Part shown: positions 36,802 through 48,095 of the stretch, one piece after another | How positions within the stretch are numbered: position 1 is the stretch's first letter | How the letters are laid out: every line of letters starts with the position of its first letter | From: Pseudoalteromonas aliena SW19 | Lineage (GTDB): Bacteria > Pseudomonadota > Gammaproteobacteria > Enterobacterales > Alteromonadaceae | Length of the DNA: 64,000 nucleotides | Reading direction: 5' to 3' | NCBI RefSeq assembly: GCF_014905615.1 | Contig: NZ_AQGU01000027.1 | Coordinates: forward strand, 186,001-250,000 | Program-made: the position numbers and the translations under genes | Notes under the pieces: model-generated | What the model was told of the DNA's origin: nothing | The model's database searches: none | Seen by the model: only the letters and a program-made list of their open reading frames with translations

Positions 36802-37206
36802 ATGACCTTCAAAGTTGATTTTAAAGTACGTGATTATGAATGTGATTTACAGGGCATCGTAAATAACAGTGTGTATTTTAATTATTTGGAGCATGCTCGC
36901 CACGAGTTTTTACACGCAAATGGCGTTGATTTTGCTCAGCTTGCTAAAGACAAAATTAATCTTGTCGTGATGCGTAGCGAAATGGATTATAAACTTTCAC
37001 TCCGACCAGGAGATGAGTTTTACGTTGCAGTAGAGCCACAGCGTATTAGTCGTTTAAAGTTTGCGTTTAAGCAAACGGTTGTGCGCAAAAGTGACGAAAG
37101 GGAGATGCTTAGTGCACTGGTAATCGGAACGTCAGTTAACGAAAAAGGCCGTCCATTTCTGCCAGAAAAAATAGATAGTTTATTTAAAACTACAACTAAG
37201 TGCTGA
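36802..37206 (+). CDS. YbgC-like acyl-CoA thioesterase (4HBT fold)
   Basis: A 134-residue hotdog-fold thioesterase with the 4HBT signature: VRDYECDLQGIVNNSVYFNYLEHARHE, including the catalytic Asp in YECDLQG and a Tyr-x-x-His pair. It is expected to hydrolyse acyl-CoA thioesters; the chain-length preference is unknown. It faces away from the TonB-receptor gene. Complete and of normal length. Confidence 0.9.
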   Translation: MTFKVDFKVRDYECDLQGIVNNSVYFNYLEHARHEFLHANGVDFAQLAKDKINLVVMRSEMDYKLSLRPGDEFYVAVEPQRISRLKFAFKQTVVRKSDEREMLSALVIGTSVNEKGRPFLPEKIDSLFKTTTKC

Positions 37207-37326
37207 ATAGAACAGCTTTTAAACTATCATAGAACAAAAATTTACATTTAAAACATGCATTTTTAACGGATAAATCGCATAAATATTGTTATTATTAAGG
37301 TAATTAGATAATGGGTTAATAACAGT

Positions 37327-37725
37327 ATGAAATTAGCAGCAATACCGATGCTTATAATCGGTTTATGTGTTGGTTGCGCATCGACAGGGACGGTTACCAG
37401 TGAGCAGCTAAAATATACCCAATGGCAACTATCACGTGTTGATGGTTTAGCAATTCCACCTTCGTTTAGCGCATCAATGAGTTTTATTGAAGCACTACAA
37501 GTAAACGGTTTTGCCGGCTGTAATAAATTTTTTGGTGAAGGTTCGCTTGAAGAAGGCAGCCTGACTGTAAGCAAATTAGGGATGACGCGCAAGTCGTGCG
37601 GTGAAGAACTTGATGAGTTTGAGCAACAGTTACTCCAAACCTTAAAGCAAGGCGCAGAGCTTAAAATGCAAGACCAGCAATTAGTTATGCAAGGCAAACA
37701 AAAACTTGTGTTTATCCCTAAATAA
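37327..37725 (+). CDS. META-domain lipoprotein (HslJ-like)
   Basis: A 132-residue lipoprotein: signal peptide and lipobox ending VGC at Cys17, then a META domain (TQWQLSRVDG, NGFAGCNKFFGEGSL, KLGMTRKSCGEELDEFEQQLLQTL). META domains such as HslJ are associated with heat-shock or novobiocin phenotypes in E. coli and are thought to act in the periplasm. No operon partner; a small hypothetical frame on the opposite strand is a shadow. Confidence 0.88.
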   Translation: MKLAAIPMLIIGLCVGCASTGTVTSEQLKYTQWQLSRVDGLAIPPSFSASMSFIEALQVNGFAGCNKFFGEGSLEEGSLTVSKLGMTRKSCGEELDEFEQQLLQTLKQGAELKMQDQQLVMQGKQKLVFIPK

Positions 37726-37835
37726 TTTTTAAGTTTTAAAAACTGCCCCTTGCGAGCAATTTTTAACTGGCGTACACTCAGCGCAGATTTGATGAATGAT
37801 ACTATCAAATCAATGAACAGAATTTATATCAATAC

Positions 37836-37935
37836 TTGTCGGAGTGCCAAAGCTAAGTAATTAGTTTGTGGCTGAGATCGCGAAAGCGGGATCCGTGAAC
37901 CTGATCAGGCTAATACCTGCGTAGGGAACAAGCTG
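37836..37935 (+). promoter_or_regulatory. TPP riboswitch (THI element) of the thi operon
   Basis: Conserved THI-box segments in order: CGGAGTGCC near 37840, GGCTGAGATC near 37870, GGGATCCGTGAACCTGATC, AGGCTAATACCTGCGTAGG, and GGAACAAG. It precedes thiC by about 150 nt. Thiamine pyrophosphate binding is expected to shut off the operon. A Rho-independent terminator directly downstream indicates control at transcription elongation. Confidence 0.95.
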
Positions 37936-37942
37936 CCTAAAT

Positions 37943-37965
37943 AGGACGCTTGTGCGTCTTTTTTT
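37943..37965 (+). terminator. Attenuator terminator of the TPP riboswitch
   Basis: Stem AGGACGC / GCGTCTT (one G-U) with a TTGT loop, followed by a T-run (TTTTTTT). It lies 8 nt after the riboswitch, so transcription presumably stops here when TPP is bound. Confidence 0.9.
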
Positions 37966-38071
37966 ATGCGCACAATAAAGTGATTTTGATTTTTTTAGGC
38001 TGCAAAGTAGCATTTACGCTACTTTACGATCTTTCTCTATTCCTCGGAATATCTGACAAGACAACCCTTAA

Positions 38072-40039
<1,968 letters not shown>

Positions 40040-40069
40040 AGTAATTATTGCTAGAAGCTAGATGCAGAC

Positions 40070-40134
40070 GTAGGTGAGGTTCTATACCTCGCTTCTTTAA
40101 AAATTAAAAAAGCGCGAAGTGAATTCGCACCTAC
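40070..40134. repeat. Double-hairpin repeat in the thiC-thiO gap
   Basis: Bounded by GTAGGTGAGG and CGCACCTAC as inverted ends. Two hairpin cores are visible: GAGGTTCTATACCTC (40076-40090) and a GAAGTGAATTCGCACC-containing part. The left module is found again, inverted, at 21871-21892. It lies in a 130-bp gap between thiC and thiO, so it may affect differential expression of thiC versus downstream genes. Confidence 0.65.
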
Positions 40135-40169
40135 TTGTGTACTACTAATAACTGCTTTTGGAGGCCTTT

Positions 40170-41171
40170 ATGTTTTATAACATTGCGGTGGTTGGGTTTG
40201 GTTTAGCCGGTAGGTTAGCTGTACTTGAATTAAGTAAGCAGCACCATGTCACTGTTTTTGAAGCAGACGATGAGCATACACAAAATAGCGCTGGTAAAGT
40301 GGCAGCGGCAATGCTCGCCCCGCTTGCTGAGTCGGTGTTATGCGAGGCTGACTTAGCGTTAATGGGTCTTGATTCAATGAAGCGCTGGCCTAGCATTATT
40401 GCAGAACTTGAAAGTGATATTTTTTTTCAGCAGCAAGGCACATTGGTCATTGCGCACCAACAGGACAAAGGCGATTTACAAAGCTTTGCACAGCGTATAA
40501 AACCGCTAGCTGAATACACTGCCGAGCGTGTGAGTGCTCAGCAAATTACAATGCTTGAACCTGAACTTGCAGGGCGCTTTAATCAAGGCTTATTTTTACC
40601 CTGTGAAGGGCAAATAGATAATCAAGCATTTTATAAAGCCAGCTTTGCACAGCTCAACAAACGTAAAGTAAAGTTTGTGTTTAACCAGCGCGTAACCATT
40701 AGCGACAACAAAATAAACAATCGACCATTTGACTACATTATAGATTGCCGTGGGCTTGGCGCTAAAGGCGATAAACCGATTAGAGGCGTGCGTGGTGAAG
40801 TAGCAAGGTTATATGCACCTGAAGTGAGTTTAACGCGACCTGTACGCTTAATGCATCCGCGTTACCCAATTTATATAGCGCCTAAGCCTAATCATGAATA
40901 TGTAATTGGTGCGACTGAAATCGAATCGCAAGACGATGGAGCTGCAACAGTGCGCTCAACTCTTGAGTTACTTTCAGCGGCTTATACCGTACATAGCGGG
41001 TTTGCCGAAGCACGACTACTTAATATTCAAACCGGATTACGCCCCGCATTTAGCGATAACCGCCCAGAAGTATCACAAGTTGGTAATGTAATTAGCATTA
41101 ACGGTTTGTATCGACATGGTTATATGTTGGCGCCGGCATTAGTGGCGCAAGCAGTTTCTCGAATAGAGTGA
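40170..41171 (+). CDS. thiO: FAD-dependent glycine oxidase ThiO
   Basis: About 333 residues from the ATG at 40170 (GGAGG 6 nt upstream). N-terminal dinucleotide-binding motif VVGFGLAGRL; DAO-family C-terminal signature (IYIAPKPNHEYVIGATE, TGLRPAFSDNRPEV). It makes the dehydroglycine that ThiG needs, replacing the ThiH route. Part of thiC-thiO-thiS-thiG-thiDE-thiF. Confidence 0.93.
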   Translation: MFYNIAVVGFGLAGRLAVLELSKQHHVTVFEADDEHTQNSAGKVAAAMLAPLAESVLCEADLALMGLDSMKRWPSIIAELESDIFFQQQGTLVIAHQQDKGDLQSFAQRIKPLAEYTAERVSAQQITMLEPELAGRFNQGLFLPCEGQIDNQAFYKASFAQLNKRKVKFVFNQRVTISDNKINNRPFDYIIDCRGLGAKGDKPIRGVRGEVARLYAPEVSLTRPVRLMHPRYPIYIAPKPNHEYVIGATEIESQDDGAATVRSTLELLSAAYTVHSGFAEARLLNIQTGLRPAFSDNRPEVSQVGNVISINGLYRHGYMLAPALVAQAVSRIE

Positions 41172-41178
41172 GAATAAA

Positions 41179-41373
41179 ATGAACATTACAATTAATGGCG
41201 AGCTACTTAATGTTAATAGCAAAGCGCTCGTTGAGGTACTTCAACGTTTTGGTGCAGTTGCGCCTTTTGCTGTGGCTGTTAATGGCGAATTTATTCCACA
41301 AAGTCAGCACAGTAACTATGTACTTAATGAAGGCGACAGTGTTGAGTTACTGTCCCCCATTCAAGGCGGATAA
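41179..41373 (+). CDS. thiS: Sulfur carrier protein ThiS
   Basis: A 64-residue ubiquitin-like sulfur carrier ending in the required Gly-Gly (SPIQGG). ThiF adenylates the C-terminus, which then carries the thiocarboxylate to ThiG. It follows thiO by 7 bp and precedes thiG by 5 bp. Confidence 0.96.
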   Translation: MNITINGELLNVNSKALVEVLQRFGAVAPFAVAVNGEFIPQSQHSNYVLNEGDSVELLSPIQGG

Positions 41374-41378
41374 AGCTC

Positions 41379-42170
41379 ATGCAAACTAAAGACTGTTTAA
41401 CTATTTATGGAGAGCAAATAAAGAGTCGTTTATTAATAGGCTCTGCGCTTTATCCGTCGCCCGACATTATGACCCAGTCGATAGTTGCCTCTGGGGCTGA
41501 AATTGTAACTGTGTCGCTTAGGCGACAACAAAGTGCAGCAGCCGGTGATGACTTTTGGCAGTTAATAAAAAATACAGGCTTAAAAATACTGCCTAACACT
41601 GCAGGATGCCATAGTGTTAAAGAGGCCATAACGCTTGCAAAAATGTGCCGAGAGGTATTTGCCACCGATTGGATAAAGCTAGAGCTGATTGGCGATGATT
41701 ACAATTTACAGCCGGATCCTTTTGCGCTACTTGAAGCCGCAAAAATATTGATTAACGATGGCTTTAAAGTATTGCCTTATTGCACCGATGACTTGGTACT
41801 TTGCCAGCGCTTAAATGAGCTTGGGTGTGAGGTGCTTATGCCGTGGGGTGCGCCAATAGGCACAGGTAAAGGCTTGTTAAATAGTTATAATTTAAAAACT
41901 ATTCGAGAGCGCTTACCCGATACCACATTGATAGTGGATGCAGGTTTAGGTTTACCATCGCATGCCTGCCAAGCACTCGAAATGGGGTATGATGCGGTAT
42001 TATTAAATTCAGCCATTGCAGGGGCGGGTTGCCCAATTACTATGAGTCGCGCATTTAAAGCTTCAGTAGAAGCAGGTCGCTTTGCATACAAAGCAAAAGC
42101 GATGCCGGAAAAAGACGTTGCAGCCCCATCAACCCCAACAATGGGTATGCCATTTTGGCATCAGCAGTGA
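41379..42170 (+). CDS. thiG: Thiazole synthase ThiG
   Basis: A 263-residue TIM-barrel enzyme forming the thiazole ring from deoxyxylulose phosphate, dehydroglycine and ThiS thiocarboxylate. Motifs: [20 protein letters not shown], the Schiff-base Lys in [36 protein letters not shown]. It starts 5 bp after thiS and ends 10 bp before thiDE. Confidence 0.96.
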   Translation: MQTKDCLTIYGEQIKSRLLIGSALYPSPDIMTQSIVASGAEIVTVSLRRQQSAAAGDDFWQLIKNTGLKILPNTAGCHSVKEAITLAKMCREVFATDWIKLELIGDDYNLQPDPFALLEAAKILINDGFKVLPYCTDDLVLCQRLNELGCEVLMPWGAPIGTGKGLLNSYNLKTIRERLPDTTLIVDAGLGLPSHACQALEMGYDAVLLNSAIAGAGCPITMSRAFKASVEAGRFAYKAKAMPEKDVAAPSTPTMGMPFWHQQ

Positions 42171-42180
42171 AGGAAGGAAT

Positions 42181-43716
42181 ATGAATAACGTAGTGTGGAC
42201 AATTGCCGGATCTGATTCTGGCGGCGGTGCCGGTATCCAAGCTGATATAAAAGCAATGCAAAGTTTTGGTGTGCATGGTTGTACGGCAATTACGGCGCTT
42301 ACTGCGCAAAATAGTTTAGGCGTAGAGGCTATTAATGCAGTATCTACCGATATTATTGAATCGCAGTTACTAGCGCTTGAAAAAGACATGAAAGCCAAAG
42401 TGATAAAAATTGGCATGTTAGCCAATGTGCAGCAAATTCAGTTGATCAGCGAACATATAAGTCACTACAAAGCTAAGTGGCCAACGCCGCCTGTTATTGT
42501 ATATGACCCTGTTGCTATTGCCTCAAGCGGTGATTTACTAACAGAAGAGGATACGGTAAGCGCAATTAGAGAATGTTTACTGCCGCTAGTGGATGTAATA
42601 ACTCCAAACACACACGAAACACAGTTATTAACCGGTGTGTATTTAATTGGCCCTGCTGCAATAAAAGAAGCGGCTAATAAGTTATTAAGCTGGGGCGCGA
42701 AAGCCGTTGTTATTAAAGGCGGACATTGGGATTACCCAAGTGGCTATTGTATTGATTATTGTGTAAATAATTTTACGCAAGATGGTGAAGAATACTGGCT
42801 TGGTAATCAAAAAATACAAACACCGCATAATCACGGCACCGGATGTAGCATGGCTTCGGTAATTGCTGCGTGTTTAGCTAAAGACTACCCATTAAAAGAT
42901 GCCTTTATTTTAGCTAAAGCATATATAAATCAAGGGCTAAAACAGTCGATACGCTACGGCGAAGGGATTGGGCCGGTTGCTCAGACCTGGTTTCCTACTA
43001 ATTTAGATGACTACCCACAAGTGATTGAGCCAGGTAGCTGGCTGGGTGATGAGCTCGATTTTGATGTGCCGCTTGATTTTAATATGGCTGCTGACTTTGC
43101 ACCTTGTGAAAGTAAATCGTTGGGTTTATATGCGGTTGTAGATAGTACCGATTGGCTAGAAAAATGCTTACAACAAGGCATTAAAACAGCGCAGTTACGC
43201 GTTAAAAATAAAACGCAAGACGAGCTGGATGAGCTCATTAAGCACGCTGTTGAGCTGGGCAAGCAATACAATGCGCAGGTTTTTATAAACGATTACTGGC
43301 AGCTAGCTATTAAACATGGTGCGTATGGTGTGCATTTAGGGCAAGAGGATTTAGACATTGCTAATTTAGCGGCAATTAAAGACGCTGGATTAAGGCTTGG
43401 GCTTTCTACCCATGGTTTTTATGAAATGCTACGTGCGCATAATTATCGCCCTAGTTACATGGCATTTGGCGCTATTTACCCAACCACAACAAAAGATATG
43501 ACAGGTCAAATACAAGGCCTTGAAAAGCTGATTAAGTTTGTACCACTTATGCAAAGCTACCCAACAGTAGCAATAGGCGGAATTGATTTAAGCCGTGCTG
43601 AGCAGGTAGCTAAAACAGGCGTAGGCAGTGTTGCCGTCGTGCGTGCGATTACCGAAGCTGATAATTACGTAGAGGCTATAAGCGCTCTGCAAGTGGCCAT
43701 AAGTAGTGCCAATTAA
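42181..43716 (+). CDS. thiDE: Fused HMP-P kinase / thiamine-phosphate synthase (ThiD-ThiE)
   Basis: A 511-residue fusion starting at the ATG at 42181 after AGGAAGGAAT. The N-terminal ~265 residues are ThiD (WTIAGSDSGGGAGIQADIKA, VYDPVAIASSGD, HGTGCSMASVIAA), phosphorylating HMP-P. The C-terminal ~205 residues are ThiE (LRVKNKTQDELDEL, VFINDYWQLAIKHGAYGVHL, FGAIYPTTTKD), which joins HMP-PP to the thiazole phosphate. A linker of about 40 residues separates them. Fusing sequential steps suits channelling. Both halves look intact. Confidence 0.95.
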   Translation: MNNVVWTIAGSDSGGGAGIQADIKAMQSFGVHGCTAITALTAQNSLGVEAINAVSTDIIESQLLALEKDMKAKVIKIGMLANVQQIQLISEHISHYKAKWPTPPVIVYDPVAIASSGDLLTEEDTVSAIRECLLPLVDVITPNTHETQLLTGVYLIGPAAIKEAANKLLSWGAKAVVIKGGHWDYPSGYCIDYCVNNFTQDGEEYWLGNQKIQTPHNHGTGCSMASVIAACLAKDYPLKDAFILAKAYINQGLKQSIRYGEGIGPVAQTWFPTNLDDYPQVIEPGSWLGDELDFDVPLDFNMAADFAPCESKSLGLYAVVDSTDWLEKCLQQGIKTAQLRVKNKTQDELDELIKHAVELGKQYNAQVFINDYWQLAIKHGAYGVHLGQEDLDIANLAAIKDAGLRLGLSTHGFYEMLRAHNYRPSYMAFGAIYPTTTKDMTGQIQGLEKLIKFVPLMQSYPTVAIGGIDLSRAEQVAKTGVGSVAVVRAITEADNYVEAISALQVAISSAN

Positions 43717-43751
43717 AACTAACAAGGGAAATACTAACAAGGCTGATAAAC

Positions 43752-44504
43752 GTGAGTGAGCTAAGCGATAAAGAAACCCTGCGTTACAGCCGCCATTTAT
43801 TGCTTAAAGAAGTTGGGCTTGAAGGGCAGTTAGCACTTAAATCCTCAACGGTTGCAGTAGTGGGGGCTGGTGGGTTAGGTAGTCCAGCGCTTTTATATTT
43901 AGCCGCTGCGGGTGTTGGAACGCTTATTTTAATTGACGATGATGAGGTTGATCTTTCAAACTTACAGCGCCAAGTGCTTTATAAAATAAATCACTTAGGT
44001 CAAAACAAGGTCGCCGCCGCAGGTAAAGTATTAGCGAGTCTTAATAATCAAATAGAAATAGTAACGCATTGCCAAAAGTTAGATGAGAGTAATGCGCCGA
44101 GCATACTAAAAGGCGCTGATATAGTACTTGATTGCTCTGATAACTTTAGTACTCGCTATAGCGTTAATCGTTATTGTATTGCTAATAAAATACCGTTAAT
44201 TTCGGGAGCTGCGCTAGCAACAAAAGGGCAGTTAATGGGCTTTGATTTTAGACAAAGTGATAGCCCGTGTTATGGCTGTGTTTTTCCACAAAGCGAAGTT
44301 ACACCAGTTATCAATTGCAGTAACGCAGGAGTAATTAGCCCGTTACTTGGTGTAATAGGCTCTATGCAGGCGCAACTTACGCTCAATTTATTGCTGGGGC
44401 ATGCAGAGGGGTGTGTGTTTATAGCCTTTGATGCGCTTACTTTAAAGCAACAGCATTTCAAAGTAGTCAAAGATTCAGACTGTAAAGAGTGTGGTGTGAA
44501 GTAA
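43752..44504 (+). CDS. thiF: ThiF/MoeB-type adenylyltransferase
   Basis: A 250-residue E1-like enzyme activating the ThiS C-terminus: VVGAGGLGSPALLYLAAAGVG, DDDEVDLSNLQRQVLY, LDCSDNFSTRYSVN, with zinc-binding Cys pairs CYGC (about 175) and CKEC near the end. The start is a GTG. Last gene of the thi operon; a MoeB role cannot be excluded, but position favours thiamine. It is followed directly by the second repeat array. Confidence 0.93.
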   Translation: MSELSDKETLRYSRHLLLKEVGLEGQLALKSSTVAVVGAGGLGSPALLYLAAAGVGTLILIDDDEVDLSNLQRQVLYKINHLGQNKVAAAGKVLASLNNQIEIVTHCQKLDESNAPSILKGADIVLDCSDNFSTRYSVNRYCIANKIPLISGAALATKGQLMGFDFRQSDSPCYGCVFPQSEVTPVINCSNAGVISPLLGVIGSMQAQLTLNLLLGHAEGCVFIAFDALTLKQQHFKVVKDSDCKECGVK

Positions 44505-44542
44505 AAGTTTTAGTTGATGGTTTATAACCGTTCTAAGTTAAG

Positions 44543-45306
44543 TAATTAGAAGCTTCGCTTCTTGCGTGAGCAAGCTCTACGCCTACAACATATCAAACTT
44601 CTGCGCCAGAATTGTAGGCGCACAATTTGCTGGCGTGATGGGCAAAGCCCATAAAAATATAAACGGTGCGGCCTGCAATAACATGTAAACCAAAAACTGA
44701 CGCTTTTAACGTGAGCAAGCTCTACGCCTACAACATATCAAACTTCTGCGCCAGAATTGTAGACGTACAGCTTGCTGGCGTGATGGGCAAAGCCCATAAA
44801 AATATAAACGGTGCAGCCTGCAATAACATATAAACCAAAAGCTGACGCTTTTCACGTGAGCAAGCTCTACGTCTACAACACATTAAGCTTCTGTACCAAA
44901 CTTGTAGACGCACAGCTTGCTGGCGTGATGGGCGAAGTCCATAAAAATATAAACGGTGCAGCCTGCAACTATTAAACCAAAAGCTGACACTTTTCACGTG
45001 AGCAAGCTCTACGTCTACAACACATTAAGCTTCTGTACCAAACTTGTAGACGCACAGCTTGCTGGCGTGATGGGCGAAGTCCATAAAAATATAAACGGTG
45101 CAGCCTGCAACTATATAAACCAAAAGCTGACACTTTTCACGTGAGCAAGCTCTACGTCTACAACACATTAAGCTTCTGTACCAAACTTGTAGACGCAGAG
45201 CTTGCTGGCGTGATGGGCGAAGTCCATAAAAACATAAACGCTACAGCCTACAATTACATATAAACCAAAAGCTGCGCTTTTCGCGTAAGTAAACTTAACG
45301 CCTACA
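44543..45306. repeat. Second tandem array of TGTAGACG palindromic units (five units, ~143 bp)
   Basis: A partial right end (AATTAGAAGCTTCGCTTCTT, then CGTGAGCAAGCTCTACGCC) starts at 44543. Units with left terminus TGTAG(G/A)CG begin at 44613, 44758, 44903, 45045 and 45188 (periods 145, 145, 142, 143). Each runs through GATGGGC-AAAGCCCATAAAAATATAAAC and CTGACRCTTTT to GAGCAAGCTCTACG(C/T)CTACA, then a short linker. The termini are the same as in the 33.7-34.5 kb array, but the interior is different. The last unit's right end has diverged. No spacers and no genes: fills the 862-bp gap between thiF and psd. Confidence 0.9.
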
Positions 45307-45312
45307 AAAATG

Positions 45313-45344
45313 AAAAAACCGCGTTTAAATAAACGCGGTTTTTT
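45313..45344. terminator. Terminator of psd
   Basis: Perfect stem AAAAAACCGCGTTTA / TAAACGCGGTTTTTT with a 2-nt loop, 23 bp past the psd stop on the minus strand; usable from both sides. Confidence 0.9.
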
Positions 45345-45366
45345 GATTTCGAATTAACGATTGATT

Positions 45367-46233
45367 TTAATCGTTAATTTTTGCAAACGCAGTACCTAAG
45401 CGAGTAACCACTTCTGGTAGTTGATCATCCAGTATTTCAGCTTTATCAGCACCCCATGCAAGTACCACAGTAGAGCCTAACTTAAAGCGGCCCATTTCTT
45501 CACCTTTTTTAAGCGTGATAGCGTTTTCGCCTTTAGTTGGATAATTCCAACTAAATACATCACTGCCTGCTGGTGGTGTTACAGTACCTGCCCAAATAGT
45601 TTCAATGCTGGCTACAATTGTTGCGCCAACTAGCACCATAGCAAGCGGACCAATCTCAGTTTCAAAAATTGCTACTACGCGTTCGTTACGTGCAAATAAG
45701 TTAGGCACGTTTTGCGCTGTAAGTGGATTTACTGAAAATAAATCACCTGGCACGTAAATCATTTTGCTTAGCGTGCCATCAATTGGCATGTGAATACGGT
45801 GATAATCTTTAGGGGCTAAGTAAATAGTGGCAAATTTACCGCCTAAAAATGCTGTTGTATCATCTTGTGAGCCGCCTAACAGAGCTTGCAAGCTGTAATC
45901 GTGACCTTTAGCTTGTATTAGCTGTCCGTCAACAATATCGCCTAGTTGGCTGATTGCGCCATCCACTGGATGAATGATGGTATTGCTATCTTCTACCATA
46001 GGGCGTACGCCGTTTTTTAAAGGGCGGGTAAAAAATTCATTAAAGCTTTTATAATGAGCTGGATCTGAATATTTCGCTTCGCTCATATCTATTTTGTATT
46101 GCTTAATAAATAGTTTAATTAATGTGGTTGTTAATGCGCCCGCTTTGGCAGCGGCTAATTTGCCTACTACGCGTGAAATAAAATGTTTTGGCATTGCGTA
46201 CTGCATTGCGATTTTAAATTTGTCTAAACTCAC
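45367..46233 (-). CDS. psd: Phosphatidylserine decarboxylase proenzyme
   Basis: A 288-residue inner-membrane enzyme converting phosphatidylserine to phosphatidylethanolamine. It self-cleaves at the LGST motif (Ser about 254, [11 protein letters not shown]), which becomes the pyruvoyl group. Conserved catalytic Asp/His regions: [25 protein letters not shown]. It follows rsgA by 15 bp, so the two are co-transcribed. Confidence 0.96.
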   Translation of the reverse strand: MSLDKFKIAMQYAMPKHFISRVVGKLAAAKAGALTTTLIKLFIKQYKIDMSEAKYSDPAHYKSFNEFFTRPLKNGVRPMVEDSNTIIHPVDGAISQLGDIVDGQLIQAKGHDYSLQALLGGSQDDTTAFLGGKFATIYLAPKDYHRIHMPIDGTLSKMIYVPGDLFSVNPLTAQNVPNLFARNERVVAIFETEIGPLAMVLVGATIVASIETIWAGTVTPPAGSDVFSWNYPTKGENAITLKKGEEMGRFKLGSTVVLAWGADKAEILDDQLPEVVTRLGTAFAKIND

Positions 46234-46248
46234 AGTCTTTTTCCTAAA

Positions 46249-47307
46249 TTATACGCGAGGCGCACGAGCGCCGGCACGGCCATCGGCCATTGTTTCTAAA
46301 ATTCGGTGGTAGCTGTCAAAGCGCAATTGAGAAATTCTGCCATCGGCTACAGCTTCTTTAACTATACAGCCCGGATCGTTTAAATGTTTACAGTCCCTAA
46401 AGCGGCATCCGCCAATAAATTCTCTAAACTCTTTAAAACACCACGTTACACGCTCAACATCTAAGTGCCATAAACCAAACTCACGAATTCCTGGCGAGTC
46501 GATTAAATTACCGCCGCTAGGTAAATGGTGAAGGCGCGAAACGGTTGTAGTGTGTTGGCCTAAGCCGCTGTTTTCGGATACTTCTTTAGTTAATATTTCA
46601 GCATTAGGCAATACAGTATTAACGAGGGTTGATTTACCTACGCCACTTTGACCAACAAAAATATTATTCTTATCAACAAGTACTTCTTTTAATTCATCAA
46701 TACCATCGCCCGATATATTACTAACAAGGAGTACTTGGTAATCAAGTTTACGATAGATATCAAGAACTTTTTGTATTTCGCTAAGGCCAGCATCGTCAAT
46801 TAAATCGGTTTTATTGAGCACTAAAATTGGCTCAATACCCATATCTTCACAGGCTATTAAATAACGGTCGATAATACTTGGGGTAAACTCGGGTAATACC
46901 GCCGATACCATGAGTATTTGGTCAATGTTGGCAGCAATAACTTTTACACCGTCGTAAAAGTCAGGGCGGGTAAGTTGCGAACGACGCTCTTGCGTGGCTT
47001 CAATTACACCGGCTAAATCGCCTTCACTTACTTTGGCACGGCGAAACAATACTTCATCACCACACACTAAATTAGACACGGTACGGCGTATATTACAGCG
47101 CAGTACATCGCCATTTTCAGTTTCTACATCGGCGTGCTGGCCAAAACGACTGATCACAATTGCGCTCTCGACCTGACCTAAATTGTCGGTTTGCCATTCT
47201 TGCGCGCCTTTTTTAGCTGGCCTTGAGTCTGCACTATTAATGCGTTTTTGGTGATTGGCCTTGATCTGACGCGATTGGCCTTTACTTAATTTTTTCTGTT
47301 TTGCCAC
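46249..47307 (-). CDS. rsgA: Ribosome biogenesis GTPase RsgA
   Basis: A 352-residue circularly permuted GTPase of 30S maturation. OB-fold N-terminus (DNLGQVESAIVISRFG), G4 NKTDL before G1 GQSGVGKSTLVN and G3 DSPGIREFG, and a C-terminal zinc finger CRFRDCKHLNDPGC. The order G4-G5-G1-G2-G3 is diagnostic. Operon with psd downstream; divergent from orn, the usual gammaproteobacterial arrangement. Confidence 0.97.
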   Translation of the reverse strand: MAKQKKLSKGQSRQIKANHQKRINSADSRPAKKGAQEWQTDNLGQVESAIVISRFGQHADVETENGDVLRCNIRRTVSNLVCGDEVLFRRAKVSEGDLAGVIEATQERRSQLTRPDFYDGVKVIAANIDQILMVSAVLPEFTPSIIDRYLIACEDMGIEPILVLNKTDLIDDAGLSEIQKVLDIYRKLDYQVLLVSNISGDGIDELKEVLVDKNNIFVGQSGVGKSTLVNTVLPNAEILTKEVSENSGLGQHTTTVSRLHHLPSGGNLIDSPGIREFGLWHLDVERVTWCFKEFREFIGGCRFRDCKHLNDPGCIVKEAVADGRISQLRFDSYHRILETMADGRAGARAPRV

Positions 47308-47428
47308 TGGAGGCCTATAACCTTAGTTAAATGTCGCTTTTCCTAAAAAAAGCTTTAGCTCGACGGTTGATGCTAATATGATATATCGAAATGCGTTGGA
47401 TCTAAAGGAAAGCACCGCTTAGGTAATT

Positions 47429-47974
47429 ATGACTATTAATAAATCAAATTTAATTTGGCTCGATCTTGAAATGACAGGGCTCGAACCAGAGACCGATAAA
47501 ATACTCGAAATTGCGACGGTTGTCACTGACGCAGACCTGAATATATTAGCCGAAGGGCCAACTATCGCTATTCATCAAAGTAATGAACTCCTTGATGGCA
47601 TGGACGAGTGGTGTACTACTCAACATGGTAAATCGGGTTTAACAGCGCGCTGTAAAGCAAGCACCTTTGATGAAAAGTACGCCGTAGCGCAAACGTTAGA
47701 TTTTTTAAAACAGTGGGTGCCAGCTGGCGCATCGCCAATGTGCGGTAACTCTATTGGGCAAGACCGCCGTTTTATGAATAAATACATGCGCGAACTCGAA
47801 GACTTTTTTCATTATCGAAATCTTGATGTGAGTACGATTAAAGAATTAGCACGTCGTTGGAAGCCTGAAGTGCTTGCTAAAGTGAACAAAAAAGGCTCGC
47901 ATCTTGCTCTGGATGATATTAAAGATTCGATTATGGAATTAAAAGTCTATAGAGAAAATTTCTTTAATTTGTAA
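47429..47974 (+). CDS. orn: Oligoribonuclease
   Basis: A 181-residue DEDDh exonuclease degrading di- to pentaribonucleotides, including linear pGpG from c-di-GMP breakdown. Motifs: [29 protein letters not shown], and the final [11 protein letters not shown] segment with the catalytic His and Asp. Divergent from rsgA. It is directly followed by the tRNA-Gly promoter. Confidence 0.97.
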   Translation: MTINKSNLIWLDLEMTGLEPETDKILEIATVVTDADLNILAEGPTIAIHQSNELLDGMDEWCTTQHGKSGLTARCKASTFDEKYAVAQTLDFLKQWVPAGASPMCGNSIGQDRRFMNKYMRELEDFFHYRNLDVSTIKELARRWKPEVLAKVNKKGSHLALDDIKDSIMELKVYRENFFNL

Positions 47975-47981
47975 AAAACAC

Positions 47982-48009
47982 TTGCAAACACATTGGATTA
48001 TTGTAGAAT
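47982..48009 (+). promoter_or_regulatory. Promoter of the tRNA-Gly cluster
   Basis: -35 TTGCAA and -10 TAGAAT with 16 bp between, followed by a G+C-rich discriminator (CCTGCCCCGC) typical of stringently controlled stable-RNA promoters. The leader contains a CCCCGC / GCGGGG pair before the first tRNA. Confidence 0.75.
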
Positions 48010-48095
48010 CCTGCCCCGCTCAAGACGATAACCCACGCGGGGTTAGTGTGTTTGAGTTGTTTTTATTGTGGTCGTTTTATATCCATAATTAAAAT

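Noticed and set aside
44728..45144. Reading frames of 60-90 codons inside the repeat array (both strands)
   Set aside because: They are produced by the periodic repeat sequence, lack ribosome sites and repeat the same peptide.
44613..45306. Regular ~143-bp repeats looked at as a possible CRISPR array
   Set aside because: Repeats fill the whole period, there are no unique 30-40-bp spacers, and no cas genes are in the window; the units are palindromic elements.
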